A program made the translations under genes and the position numbers. The notes under the pieces were generated by a model. It saw nothing but the letters and a program-made list of their open reading frames with translations, ran no database searches and was not told the origin of the DNA. Positions 40,090-51,172 of a DNA stretch of 64,000 nt are shown here, one piece after another. The DNA is from Lodderomyces elongisporus (lineage: Eukaryota > Ascomycota > Pichiomycetes > Serinales > Debaryomycetaceae), in the NCBI RefSeq assembly GCF_030384665.1, contig NC_083677.1, positions 1,609,501-1,673,500 of the forward strand, written 5' to 3'. Within the stretch, counting starts at the first letter, position 1. Every line of letters starts with the position of its first letter.

Positions 40090-40274
40090 TTTTAACAGAG
40101 TGTTGCAGTATGATATTTTATTACTCGTTATAGCTCATCAGCTCCTTGCTTACATGGCATGAGCAATATTGCAGATACTATTGTTGTTGTTTTTCGGCTA
40201 TAGACTATTTCAATTGTTGTTTTTTTTACGTTTCCTTTTTTTTATTTTGCCTTCTAGATATTGCTGTTTATATG

Positions 40275-40306
<32 letters not shown>

Positions 40307-43300
40307 TTTGTTTTACTATTTGAGTTTGCGTTTATTACTGTGCTGTTTAGATTAACTTGATAGTTTGTATTATGTATATTGTTCTTCTTCAATACGATGT
40401 TTTTTTTTCTTTTGCTTGCGTTCTACAGTTTTTAAGTTAGTATATCTGATTTGAAGCAATAACAAAACCAAAATAAAATCAAAACATTATACTGTATGAA
40501 TAGTAATGGATGTTGAAGTACAGTCACGTGCTGTACATCACATGCTTAAACATTGAAAAATAAAATAAACAAAAAAAAGAAAGAAAGAAAGATGGTTCCA
40601 TAATTCCAAAATGGAACCATTGCAATAAGGGAAAGTGGTCGTGTGCACCAATCCAAAAATAAATAAAAAAAATAAAATAAAAAAATAAAAAAATAAAAAA
40701 TGTATAAAAAAATTGTGACACTTTTACACGCACAAATTTTTCACTTTTTTTTCTTTTTCTTTTTTTTTATTTTTTTAGTTTTTATTCTGATTTTCTTGGC
40801 AAAGTTCTTCTAAAAATAGCTATTCTATTTGAAGAACTTTTTCCACCAAGAAAAGAGGTTTGGTAGCTTTTCACTTGCTATTGTACAAGTTTCTGAAAGG
40901 TATAAAATCAATACTAATACAGCTACAACATAATGAAATGAAAGATTTGGGTTGGTGAGAGCCTGAGGCTGATATGTTGATGGTTAGTAAATGTATCACA
41001 AGTAAGGAACATAACTTATTTTAGAAAAGAAAGAAACTCAAAAGAAGAGAAGAAAAGAAAATTCTAAAGGAGTATCACAAGAAATAGTCTCTAAATTTTA
41101 GTTAGCCGTTTTTGCAGATTGTCAAGACAAGTGACGTGACGTGCAACTGTAGATTTTGTTTTTTTTGTTTTCAAAATTTTTTATTCCATTCTTGAGTTAC
41201 AAATAGCCAATAACAAAATAGCCACAAACAAATAGCCAATAACATGAACAATCTTAACTTTGTGTGTAAGAGAAAGAAAGTAAGAAAGAAAGGGGTAACA
41301 AATTTATTCTATATACTCAATTCTACTTTTATTGTTTGTACTTTGTGTATATAGATCAAAAGACCTCTTGACACCAATTGTTTAGTAAGCACCTAAACAA
41401 ACAATCAAACAAAGAAAAGAGTAGTCCCATTCTACTCTTGGCCCTGAATATATACTTGTGAGGTTCAGCTACAATTTACCAAAAACCAAAAAAATAAAAT
41501 AAAAAAACAAATTCAGGATATATAAACTACGATGAAGACAAAGATTAAGCAGATACCAATATAATCAAAAGAAGGGTAAAGATAAAGAATATTGTTGATT
41601 GGCAAAGAAGAGTTTACCACCACCACCACCATTACCCAACTCACTGTGCGGCACTAAAGTATCAACACTCCATAGAAAAAAAAACCAAAAAGAATAACAT
41701 TTTTCTTTTATTTTCAATCTTCCTTATCTACAAAAAAGAGAATGAAAAATATTAGAGAATTTTTTTTTGGACTGACTATGTTGTATACTTTTGTCTTTGT
41801 TTTTTTTTTTCCTTCTTCTTCTTCTTCTTCTTCATGGAAACGCCTCAATTATAACTAAGTCTAAGAATAATTAGTGTGTTTTTGGCTATGGCTAAAGACT
41901 AGTGTGAAATTGGTGGGGGGTGGGGAAAGCTAACAAGGGTTTCTTTCCTGTTATCTTTCACCCTTTATTATCCACATTTGTTTGTTCCTTCTTCTTCTTT
42001 TTCTTCTTCTTTTTTTTAATTTATTCTCTTTGCCTCGTTTATTTCCTTCGATTGGAGGGCTACGTACTACATTTGGGTGCTCTGCTATTATACCAAAAAA
42101 AAAAATTTTCTTAGAGTCGTGAGAATAAAGTTGGTTTGCAAATGTGGAGAGGAGATACGTGCTTACGGAAATAAAAATGTTCAGCAAGTAGAAAGGAGAG
42201 TAAGAAAATGTTAACAACAACAACAACGACAAGATTTAAAGGTCTTCTGACATCATACGTTGTTCATCCAAGGAATTAAATAGGCTCACAAATTTAACTC
42301 TTTCAACATTAGTAGTATAACTAATATATCACCATGAAAGACTAAGAGAAGAGGAACAACAACATCAACAGCAGCAGCTAAGCAATTGGTCAAGCAACAT
42401 ATTACACAAGCTCGCCATTTCTACACACACACACACACACACAAAACAATGAATTTTTTTTTAAAAAAAAAAGAAACGTGAAGTTGAATTATTCTGCAAG
42501 ATTTCCAACTTTCAAACTCTTCATGCTTTCTTTTTTTTCTTTTCAATATTTGCCCAATATTCAATAACGCAACCACAAACTGCCTTTCATGGTTATGAGC
42601 TTACCTCAATTGTTTTTTTTTTGGCAAAAAAATTGAAACTGATTGTTGATGGTGGTATTTCAAGACAGACAAAAGTAGATTAATATACCAACTAACAAGG
42701 TGTTAAAAGTGTTTTAAAGAAAGAAAAAAGAAAAGGGAGGAAAAGAAGAATAGTACAACAGTGAGAGTTAGGGCAAAAAAGAAGAGGAGTAGGAACAACT
42801 TAGAGTATATACGTTTACATCCACTTGAATAACCTTAACCTAACTTCTTATTTCTTTATTCTTCCATCTCCATACAAAGTATACATTGTTTTTTTTTTGG
42901 TTAGACGATTATATCCTCCTCCTCGTCCTCTTCTTCTTCTTCTTCTTCATTTTTCTTTTTCTTGTTTTTCCACCTTGTACATTTTGTACTTTATTTCACT
43001 TTTATTTTAGAATTCACATTTACTCTTTGTAACTGTTGGTATTTTGTGTTGTACGTATTCGATCCAAAGCTTCGGGATAATACATCTAATGGTATATATC
43101 GAACAATACCTGTATTTGTATATATAGGTATATATATAATACCACTATTTCTCTTGTACCTGTCAATGACTATATATATATATATATATGTGTATATTTC
43201 TTTGCTCTGGTTTTCTTCTTTCCATTTATTTTCATACAATTAAAACCAAGAAAGAAAGAAAGAAAGAAAGAACCAACTGGTCAATACTTTCATCTTTGAG

Positions 43301-43962
43301 TCTCTTGTACCATCAAATAATATACAACTTGTTATTACAAGTTCCACTTGAACATTCCTTTATACTACTACTGACGCTTTACCCCCGACAGACACAGACA
43401 CAGAGACCCAAGCGGCACCGAAAGGCTTCAATAGGCACCACTACTGCTACAGTCAGAAATAGAAAAATAACCCACTGGCAAGAAAAGCTTATCTTGATAA
43501 ACCACACTTTAGCAAACACAAACCATTCTGCCAATCGTGGATTCATTCTATCATTATTCCATAGGGGTTTGTATCTTTTTTTTATTGTTATAATTATTAT
43601 TATTAATCTGCTAGATTTTTGAGAGAAAAAAAATAGAGAATAATAATAATAATAATAATAAAATATATATACATATATATATAGCAAACTTAAATTTTCT
43701 AAAGTCGCACGAGATTAGATCCCATCTTGGCTAACCATCACAAGACTCTTTATAAAAAAACCAACTAAAAAGAAAAGAAAAGAAAAGAAAAGGAACTCAA
43801 GGACTAAAATATTATTTTTTGGCAACAAAAAAAGGTTTATTTAAACAATCCTTGGTAATCTAATAGAAGTTTATAAACAATATTTACGTCCACCACCCTT
43901 TCCCCAACAACAACAACAACAACAGAAGATTGTTAACTAGCATTTAACTTTGTCACTCAATA
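40090..43962. other. Long intergenic region between the ALS-like and MNN4-like genes
   Basis: About 3.9 kb with no supported gene. It holds ATT/TTA runs (40280-40303), TTC runs (41813-41833), an AC run (42424-42442), a TA run near 43171-43190, an AATAAT run near 43640-43660 and one TCACGTG at 40524. The long sequence before the MNN4-like ATG may include a long 5' leader. Confidence 0.5.
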
Positions 43963-46761
43963 ATGGCTGCAACTCATCCTTACAGGCAGCTGTCCTATAA
44001 CGGAATTAAACCACACCATAGCCCGTTACTGCTGATATCTAGCAACCACAACAACCACAACAACAACCACCACCACCACCAGAACATATTTGGCACATTG
44101 CAAAGCACATTCATCAAGTTTCTGAATCGAATATGCATCAAACTAGGTATCAACAGAGAACATAGGCGAAATATCCAGCTACTCATACTCACAGTACTTA
44201 TATTCTGCATCACCTTCCTGTTGGTGCTTTTCACTCCCAACCGTGAAAAGATCCTGGACATGTTATTGTCGTCCCCCGGAACAATTATAAACCAGTTTGG
44301 ATCGATGTACGACAAAATCGAAGTAAATATCAATTCTACAGAAGAAGCAACATTCAACAAAAACTTGAATAATTTGTTACAAAACAAATTGGAGGATGAA
44401 GAAAAAAACACTAAACCAGGCAAATTGTGGGTTTTGCAAAATGGCATTTACAACAAAATGAGCGAGATTCCTGTACCTAGCTATTTTTACTCAAAGAAAG
44501 AGACTAAACCCGAAGTTCAACCATTTGACTCGAGATTCACTTTGGCAATGTACTACAACTATATAAATAAAGTACTACTGAGTAAAAAGACAGAGACAAG
44601 TGGCATTAGTGAAACTCGGAGTGAAACTAGTGAAACTAGTGAGCCATCAGATAGAATTAGTGTACCCTCTAATTGGATCGATTGGAAAGATCTTAGCTCA
44701 TTGTACCCATACATCTTGGCCCTGGAACTGGATAAATTGCTGTGTTCTGACTTGGACTCACACAATGATCACGACTTAATCAAGGGTAAAGAAGAGGCAA
44801 AAGTTGAAAAAGAAAAAGCATGGGAAAAGGAAAAAGAAAAGAAAAAGGAACTAGAAAAAGAAAAGGAGAAAAAAGAAAAAGAAAAAGAAAAGGAGAAAAA
44901 TGAAAATGACCAAAAAGGGTTGCAAAAGAGAGACTTGAAGCACTATGGAGAAGTGTTTGACCACGAGAGATGGTGCGTACCAGATTCAAACCTTTCACCT
45001 GACCACAATGACGGCCACAAGTTGCACCCAGGCTTCAACGTGTTCCGACCACCAGGTCGTATGACAGAATCCAAGTACAGATACGCTGGACAATCCTATC
45101 TATATTCATTTGCACCACCACCATCCCAAATTGTCTTTCTCACAGACAAAGGACCAATCAGTGTAGACACAGACTCAAACTTGGGTCTTTTGAATAACCA
45201 ATTACCCGAACAATACGTTGCAGACTCTTCTTCATCCACCAAGATCAATCTTGTAAAGGAGTTTCAAACTTTGAAAAACAACTACAACTTAGACGAAACA
45301 AAGCTCATTAGTTCATACCACCACAATATCCCCGAAGAACACTTTAAATTCAACCAGACACAAGCACTTGCTGATTTAGAAAAAAGAATTGCTCTGGGTG
45401 AAAAACTTAATCAGAGAGAGATCAACTACAAGGAGTCTCTCGAATTTTCTATCGACAAGATCAAAAATAGTCATCCAGGTAAGTACTTTTATGAAGCCAA
45501 ATTGATGGGTACCAACCACGGTGATCATTACGATTGGCGATTTTTCAACAAGATGCTCTTGATGTCGCGTGAACAGGCAATGACATTGCACCATTTGGTC
45601 CGCGCATGGCTTTCTTTTACTAGACAAAATGGTATCACTACATGGATAGCACATGGCTCTCTTTTGTCGTGGTACTGGAATGGAATGAACTTTCCTTGGG
45701 ATTTCGATATAGATGTACAAGTGCCTATAAGAGACTTGCATCTCCTCAGTATGAATTTCAACCAGAGTTTAATTGTTGAAGATCCAACTGAAGGAACAGG
45801 TAGATACTTTTTGGATTGTGGATCATATGTTGGACTTCGTGAGAAGAATAATGGAAACAATGCCATTGATGCAAGGTTCATCGATGTTGACACAGGAATG
45901 TACGTTGACATTACTGCGCTTGCAGTAAGCAACACCAAGGCCGAGGAAAAATACTGGAAAGATAATTTGCCACTGCATGTCAAGATTAATGAAAATGATT
46001 GGACAGAATTAAACACGGTGATGAAATTGTACAACTGCAGAAATAACCATTTCTACTCGTACGATGAGATAAGCCCCTTGGTGAAGACCGTTGCTGATGG
46101 CGAGATTGCATATATTCCAGCCAAATGGGAAAATATGTTGAAAAGAGAATATAGATTGGGTATGACCCAACCAAAATTTGAAAAACACGTGTGGTTGGAC
46201 AAATTGAGAATTTGGGTTCCCGAAGAGGATGTGTACTACTTTTTGAGAAACAAGACAAGCTGGATTGAGTATTACTCAAAGCCGGCACTGGAAAGAAATG
46301 GTGTTGATAGTAACGGAAACCCTATTTTACCATCATACTGCTTAACTGAAGAGGAAAAAGCAGAGTTGCGCAAGTTCCATAACCCATTCAAAGACCCAGC
46401 ATACTTGTATGCCTTGAGAGATTCTCATTTGGAAGCGATCAAAAACGCTACCTTGCAAGATATGGAAGCGTTTTTGCTAAAAGATGAGTTGTTGCTCACG
46501 TATATTTCCTCTAGACGGTTTACGTGGTTCCACATGGACGAAATGGAAAACAAACTACTTGCTGGTGATGTCGGAGAGTCTGTTTTGGGTTTAGCAAAGG
46601 AGTTGGTGGTGGAATCTGGAACCAACCTTGAATTGGAAAAGCATATCAGAACAGGCTCAATGATGTTTGACCCATTCCTTTATAATATGGTGATGCGCGG
46701 TGAAAGTTTTGAACTGAGAATTGAGAATGTTCAAAGATTAATGTCGCTAAATCAAGAATGA
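43963..46761 (+). CDS. MNN4-like mannosylphosphate-transfer protein (LicD family)
   Basis: The 932-residue protein is a predicted type II Golgi membrane protein: a His/Asn-rich cytosolic tail, one membrane anchor (about 70-91) and a large lumenal part. A long KEKEKKKE run (about 275-325) resembles the charged repeats of S. cerevisiae Mnn4. The LicD/nucleotidyltransferase-like domain (about 515-660) contains HYDWRFF, WIAHGSLLSWYWNG, FPWDFDIDVQ with its acidic pair, and DARFIDVDTGMYVDIT. Mnn4 proteins are needed to add mannosylphosphate to wall mannan, either as the enzyme or a positive regulator. A paralogue follows about 1.5 kb downstream on the same strand. Confidence 0.92.
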   Translation: MAATHPYRQLSYNGIKPHHSPLLLISSNHNNHNNNHHHHQNIFGTLQSTFIKFLNRICIKLGINREHRRNIQLLILTVLIFCITFLLVLFTPNREKILDMLLSSPGTIINQFGSMYDKIEVNINSTEEATFNKNLNNLLQNKLEDEEKNTKPGKLWVLQNGIYNKMSEIPVPSYFYSKKETKPEVQPFDSRFTLAMYYNYINKVLLSKKTETSGISETRSETSETSEPSDRISVPSNWIDWKDLSSLYPYILALELDKLLCSDLDSHNDHDLIKGKEEAKVEKEKAWEKEKEKKKELEKEKEKKEKEKEKEKNENDQKGLQKRDLKHYGEVFDHERWCVPDSNLSPDHNDGHKLHPGFNVFRPPGRMTESKYRYAGQSYLYSFAPPPSQIVFLTDKGPISVDTDSNLGLLNNQLPEQYVADSSSSTKINLVKEFQTLKNNYNLDETKLISSYHHNIPEEHFKFNQTQALADLEKRIALGEKLNQREINYKESLEFSIDKIKNSHPGKYFYEAKLMGTNHGDHYDWRFFNKMLLMSREQAMTLHHLVRAWLSFTRQNGITTWIAHGSLLSWYWNGMNFPWDFDIDVQVPIRDLHLLSMNFNQSLIVEDPTEGTGRYFLDCGSYVGLREKNNGNNAIDARFIDVDTGMYVDITALAVSNTKAEEKYWKDNLPLHVKINENDWTELNTVMKLYNCRNNHFYSYDEISPLVKTVADGEIAYIPAKWENMLKREYRLGMTQPKFEKHVWLDKLRIWVPEEDVYYFLRNKTSWIEYYSKPALERNGVDSNGNPILPSYCLTEEEKAELRKFHNPFKDPAYLYALRDSHLEAIKNATLQDMEAFLLKDELLLTYISSRRFTWFHMDEMENKLLAGDVGESVLGLAKELVVESGTNLELEKHIRTGSMMFDPFLYNMVMRGESFELRIENVQRLMSLNQE

Positions 46762-48291
46762 GTAGAGGAGGTTATGTGAAGTTGAGCATGTTTGCAACAA
46801 TGAAAAGGAGACCAAAAGCATTAAATTGAAGAAGGACGATGGAGAAAAAAATTAGATTTTGAAAACTTTAAAGAATTTAAAGAATTTAGAAAATTTGGAA
46901 ATGAAATGGAATAAGGTGAGAGGTGTTTAGTTCTTGAGAATGATAGAGAGGTTTATTTTAATACAAAATTTAGCATTTTTTAGACGAAAAAAAAGGCGAA
47001 AGAGGAACCCTATAGTAAATTGTGAATTGTGAATTACAAAATTACAACGTAATATGCAATGTAAAGGTATCATGTAATGACGTGAGGAAGGGAAATATTT
47101 GAAACACTGCTTGTATATAACTCTTGATCTTTTACTTTACAATACGGGGCAATCAAATAATCTTTGAAAATACTGTTCCATTCAATTCTTGGTAGAAGTG
47201 ACAAAACACGAGCGCTAAACCTTAATCTTCAACTTGAAGTTGAGCATAAACAATTGTTTGTCTTGAAAAACCAACTATTCATATAAAATATCTTATTTCA
47301 TGAAAATAAAAACAATGGGGGATGAAGAAAGAAAGAAGAAAGAAGTTTGGTGTAGTTGGGGAAACTTAGACTTTTTATGTTTTTCAAATGTTATTTTCTT
47401 TCTCATTTCTTAAAATCTCGGCATTTATGTATAAGTTCTTGGGACCGCATAGTCTAAAGGAACAAATACATATACGCAATGAAAACATCGGTCCTGAGAG
47501 AATTGACAAGGATAGGTTTAGGAAGAACAAAGGAGTATTTTTTATTACCTAAACAATATGTGTTGTAGCACGGTAATATCGCTACAAGTGCAATGGATCT
47601 TGTAGTATATGAGACATGCTTCGGCCTTTTGCTGATAACTAGTGTACGTATTTTGTTATTGCTTTCACTTGAACTATAAAAGAAAGAAAAATAAAGAAAA
47701 ATAATTAAATAAATAAATAAATACATAAATGGTAATTTTGGTTTTGTGCGTTTTGAACCACGACAAAACTTATCCTCTAATCTACAAGACCCATTAATTA
47801 TTGGTTGGGTTATTATCACACGACTGGTTGGTTGTAAGCAAAGTTGTTGCCGACTATCGCATAATCTGAAGCATGGTCTCTATACACGGGTTGTGTCAAA
47901 CCTTTACTTGATTGACACCCATACTGACAGGGTTTTACAAAAAGATGGTGGTTTTATAGTCAATTGCAATGCCTCCTAAAGGCATTCTGCTTTCTTGGAT
48001 CCATTCTACCCGAAACCAAGATTTTTATATTCTCTTTGTTTTTCCCCACTTTTTGTTCCACTCACACGAGTCTTGATTTCTTAGCGGTATACAAACAAAA
48101 CTATCTTTTCTGTTGTTTACTAATATATGTACAAATAATGTATCATAGATATATATATATATATAGCTTCTTTTCAGTGATGTGGATAGAAAAACTTTGG
48201 AGGGAAAAGTGTCAGTGTTGTCAAGGTGAATGGTTGCAGGTACCATCGATCTAAATAGAACTATATATGTACCTCGAGACCAAGTCACACT
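46762..48291. other. Intergenic region between the two MNN4-like genes
   Basis: About 1.5 kb of AT-rich sequence with AAATA/AATAA repeats near 47690-47728 and a TA run near 48150-48167. Small open frames here translate to low-complexity sequence. No gene is supported. Confidence 0.5.
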
Positions 48292-48795
48292 ATGACATAT
48301 ATGAAGAAAATGGGATATTTTCGACCACGAGTGACAATCAATATGCATCCTTGTCGAAAAGTACGATTTCTGACTGTTTTAATTTTATTATTTTTGCTCG
48401 TAGTGCTGTTGAAAATATTACGATCGAGTGAAGGTAAAGTTTCCAGAGATCAACTGGAGTATTTAGAGCCAAATTCGTTCAAGGTATCTATGAAGAATTA
48501 TATAATTCCTACCAGAGATGAAGACGAAATACAGTTTGACAAGTTTGTTGATGATTTAGAATTAAGGAAACATCTGCAAGGCTCAATGGAAAGCTTTTAT
48601 CTGGAATCGGATACAGAGTCGCTGGTGAAATTACTGGTTGATGTAAACAACGTTATTGAGCGCTATTTCAGCACCATAAATGACCAATTGGCGAAATTTA
48701 AGGGAATTAATAAGGAAAAGAAAATTATACCATTCAATTGGGCTGATTGGGTTGATTTAACAATATTGAACAAGTATACACAAGATAAAGGATAA
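48292..48795 (+). CDS. N-terminal part of the interrupted MNN4-like gene
   Basis: This 167-residue part has a short basic cytosolic tail, a hydrophobic anchor (RKVRFLTVLILLFLLVVLLK) and a lumenal stem ending just after NWADWVDLT, a block shared with the paralogue upstream (NWIDWKDLS). By itself it would be a small membrane-anchored stem without a catalytic domain. The start is uncertain because three Met codons lie within the first 18 codons. Confidence 0.55.
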   Translation: MTYMKKMGYFRPRVTINMHPCRKVRFLTVLILLFLLVVLLKILRSSEGKVSRDQLEYLEPNSFKVSMKNYIIPTRDEDEIQFDKFVDDLELRKHLQGSMESFYLESDTESLVKLLVDVNNVIERYFSTINDQLAKFKGINKEKKIIPFNWADWVDLTILNKYTQDKG

Positions 48796-48810
48796 CAGGC
48801 GGGATGTGAT

Positions 48811-50889
48811 ATGCTTGATTCTGTTCATGATCGTGATTTACAAAAGTTAAAGGAGATTGAATTATTGACTAAGGAGAAGGAGTGGAACGAAGCCCATAAA
48901 GCAAACACTGAAGAAGAAGAAGAACAGCAAACCCAAAAGGGCAAGGAAAAGAAAATGACAAAGAAGAGCCAAAGGAATGGGAATATACCCAATAGTAATA
49001 ATGTGGATGCTGATGAAACTGTGAATTCTCTTTTGTTTAATCCGGAGATAAAATTCAAAGACAACAAAGAGCTATTAACAAAATACTCACATCAAGGTGA
49101 CAAACTTTTCGACAAGCTACAAAGATTACGAATACAACAAGAGAATAAACAAGAAAATAAACAAGAAAATAAACAAGAAAATAAACAATCCCATTTATCT
49201 GCAGAAGGTGCACTGGAAAATTGGTTCAAATGGCAAAGTAAAAAAAAGTTGGATTTATTCGATGATGTTCTTGATTCCAGCAAATGGTGTTTGTCCAACT
49301 CCCAATTGAAAAAATCTAATGTTCAAACAAAACTGTATCCCAATTTCAACGTGTTTGCATTTCCTGGAAGATTGACCGAGCCCAAAGCACTTTTGGCTGC
49401 AAAATCGTACCTTTACTCGTTTGCTCCGCTACCCGCCCAGGTAGTCTTTATGACTGATAATGGATTGTATGCTGTCGATAAGAGTTCGAATTTAGTCTCA
49501 GTGACCAAATTTATGAGTGAGTTTAACAAAGATTATGGATCATCGAACGACATAGATGTCGAAGGTGAAGCACGCAATTTTGCCATGAAATATCCTAAAG
49601 ATATACACAATGTTATCACCTCCTATAGTTACCAAGTTCCTGAATCCAGTTTCCGCTTTGATGCAGAAGCAACTCTTTTGAATTTGAAAAGGAAACTGAA
49701 AAAGAAGGGAGGTTTGGGCAAATTGGAAGAGCAGTACATGTATTCCTTGGAATATTCAATTGACATTATTCAACGGCAAATTGAGCCAAAAAAGTATTTT
49801 TACGAGGCCAAGGTTCTAAACTCTGAAGAGGGAGACCACTATGACTGGAGATTTTTTAATGGAATTATTGCAAATGCTTTGAAGAAATCAGAAGTATTGC
49901 ATAACCTCACTAATGCCTGGTTGACATTTTCCAGGAAAAATGGTATCAACACATGGATCGCACATGGCTCATTATTAGCTTGGTACTGGAATGGTTTAAA
50001 TTTTCCTTGGGATATCGATATCGATGTACAAATGCCTGTGGCAGATTTGCATCACATGTGCAAAGATTTTAATCAAACATTATTGGTGATTCCGCTGCAG
50101 AATAAAATGGCTGGAAGGTATTTCATCGATTGCGGTCCTTACATCACACTACGAGAAAAGGCAAATGGGAAAAACGCAATCGATGCCAGATTTATAGATG
50201 CACATACAGGAATGTATGTTGATATAACAGCATTGAGTTTATCAAATTCAAAACCGCCGTTGACCATGTACGACCCTGATATAAATAATGGGAACGTCGA
50301 AAGTAAAAACTGGATGGAAACAAACACGATGTTGCAAATATATAATTGTCGCAACTCTCATTTTTACAAATACAAAGATCTAATGCCTTTGGTCAAGACG
50401 TATATGGAAGGCACCATTGCCTACATTCCGAAAAAGTTTAAAAAAATTTTAGAATCGGAGTATAAAGGTGGCACTACAATACTGCGGTTTCAAGATCACA
50501 TTTTTGTTCCAAAATTGCGTATATGGGTTCGTGAAGAGCTTCTCTTTTATTTTTTACGTGATAGACAAAGATGGATTAAGTACTTCAAGACTGATACCGC
50601 GGAGAAGCGAAAGAAATACGCATTTTGGTTTACAGAAACAGAATTAGAGAAGCTAAACCAAGATCAGAATCCATTTACACCTGCACGCTATTTGTTTCAA
50701 CTCAACCATGACCAGCTTGAAGAAGTTGCCGATTTGGGATACGACGAGTTGCAAGATTTGATATTAAGCAAGGAAATTTTACAGAGCTATATAACTTCAA
50801 GGGAATCCACTGCATTTCATCTCGAGGAGATGATGAAATTGATTTATGGAAAACTGACTTCTAGTATGCTCGTAAATGCAATAGTATAA
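48811..50889 (+). CDS. C-terminal LicD-domain part of the interrupted MNN4-like gene
   Basis: This 692-residue open frame begins at an internal ATG 15 bases after the TAA, so it lacks the signal anchor and, if translated alone, would stay out of the Golgi. It keeps the family blocks: YPNFNVFAFPGR, HYDWRFFNG, WIAHGSLLAWYWNG, FPWDIDIDVQ, DARFIDAHTGMYVDIT and a C-terminal helical region. It also has a QENK tandem repeat encoded by a 12-bp unit near 49138-49189. No key residue seems lost relative to the paralogue at 43963. Confidence 0.75.
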   Translation: MLDSVHDRDLQKLKEIELLTKEKEWNEAHKANTEEEEEQQTQKGKEKKMTKKSQRNGNIPNSNNVDADETVNSLLFNPEIKFKDNKELLTKYSHQGDKLFDKLQRLRIQQENKQENKQENKQENKQSHLSAEGALENWFKWQSKKKLDLFDDVLDSSKWCLSNSQLKKSNVQTKLYPNFNVFAFPGRLTEPKALLAAKSYLYSFAPLPAQVVFMTDNGLYAVDKSSNLVSVTKFMSEFNKDYGSSNDIDVEGEARNFAMKYPKDIHNVITSYSYQVPESSFRFDAEATLLNLKRKLKKKGGLGKLEEQYMYSLEYSIDIIQRQIEPKKYFYEAKVLNSEEGDHYDWRFFNGIIANALKKSEVLHNLTNAWLTFSRKNGINTWIAHGSLLAWYWNGLNFPWDIDIDVQMPVADLHHMCKDFNQTLLVIPLQNKMAGRYFIDCGPYITLREKANGKNAIDARFIDAHTGMYVDITALSLSNSKPPLTMYDPDINNGNVESKNWMETNTMLQIYNCRNSHFYKYKDLMPLVKTYMEGTIAYIPKKFKKILESEYKGGTTILRFQDHIFVPKLRIWVREELLFYFLRDRQRWIKYFKTDTAEKRKKYAFWFTETELEKLNQDQNPFTPARYLFQLNHDQLEEVADLGYDELQDLILSKEILQSYITSRESTAFHLEEMMKLIYGKLTSSMLVNAIV

Positions 50890-51172
50890 TAAATAGAGGA
50901 AGAAGAAAAATAAGAAAAGAGATAATAAAGAAACTAGTATACTTTTTTTTTTCTAATAAAATCATGTTCATAATTCAATTACAAACTCTATTAAACTAAC
51001 TTAAACGAAGTGGGTGAAGGGGGTGGGAAGAAAAATCAAAAGACATAGCTTGATCTATCATAAAAGAAGAAGAAGAAAATGGGAAATTCTTTGCGTTTTG
51101 AAAAGCTTTAAAATTTAATTATCAATGGTTTTGTTGTTGTTGTTTTTTCTTTTGGTTCAATACCTTGACCTC

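Larger units (their letters stand above)
48292..50889 (+). pseudogene. MNN4-like gene interrupted by one in-frame TAA
   Basis: The frame opened at 48292 stops at TAA 48793-48795 and continues open in the same frame to 50889. Joined across the stop, the two parts align along their length with the MNN4-like protein at 43963: membrane anchor (about residues 24-43), the NWADWVDLT block before the stop, then the catalytic-type LicD region. Only one base change would be needed to make the gap disappear, with no frameshift seen. This may be a young pseudogene, a sequencing error, or a gene using stop readthrough (TAA followed by CAG). The rest of the gene shows no decay. Confidence 0.75.

Noticed and set aside
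48292..48900. An intron removing the TAA in the second MNN4-like gene
   Set aside because: No GTATGT-type donor and no TACTAAC branch point flank the stop at a sensible distance; a GTATCT near 48485 is not enough.
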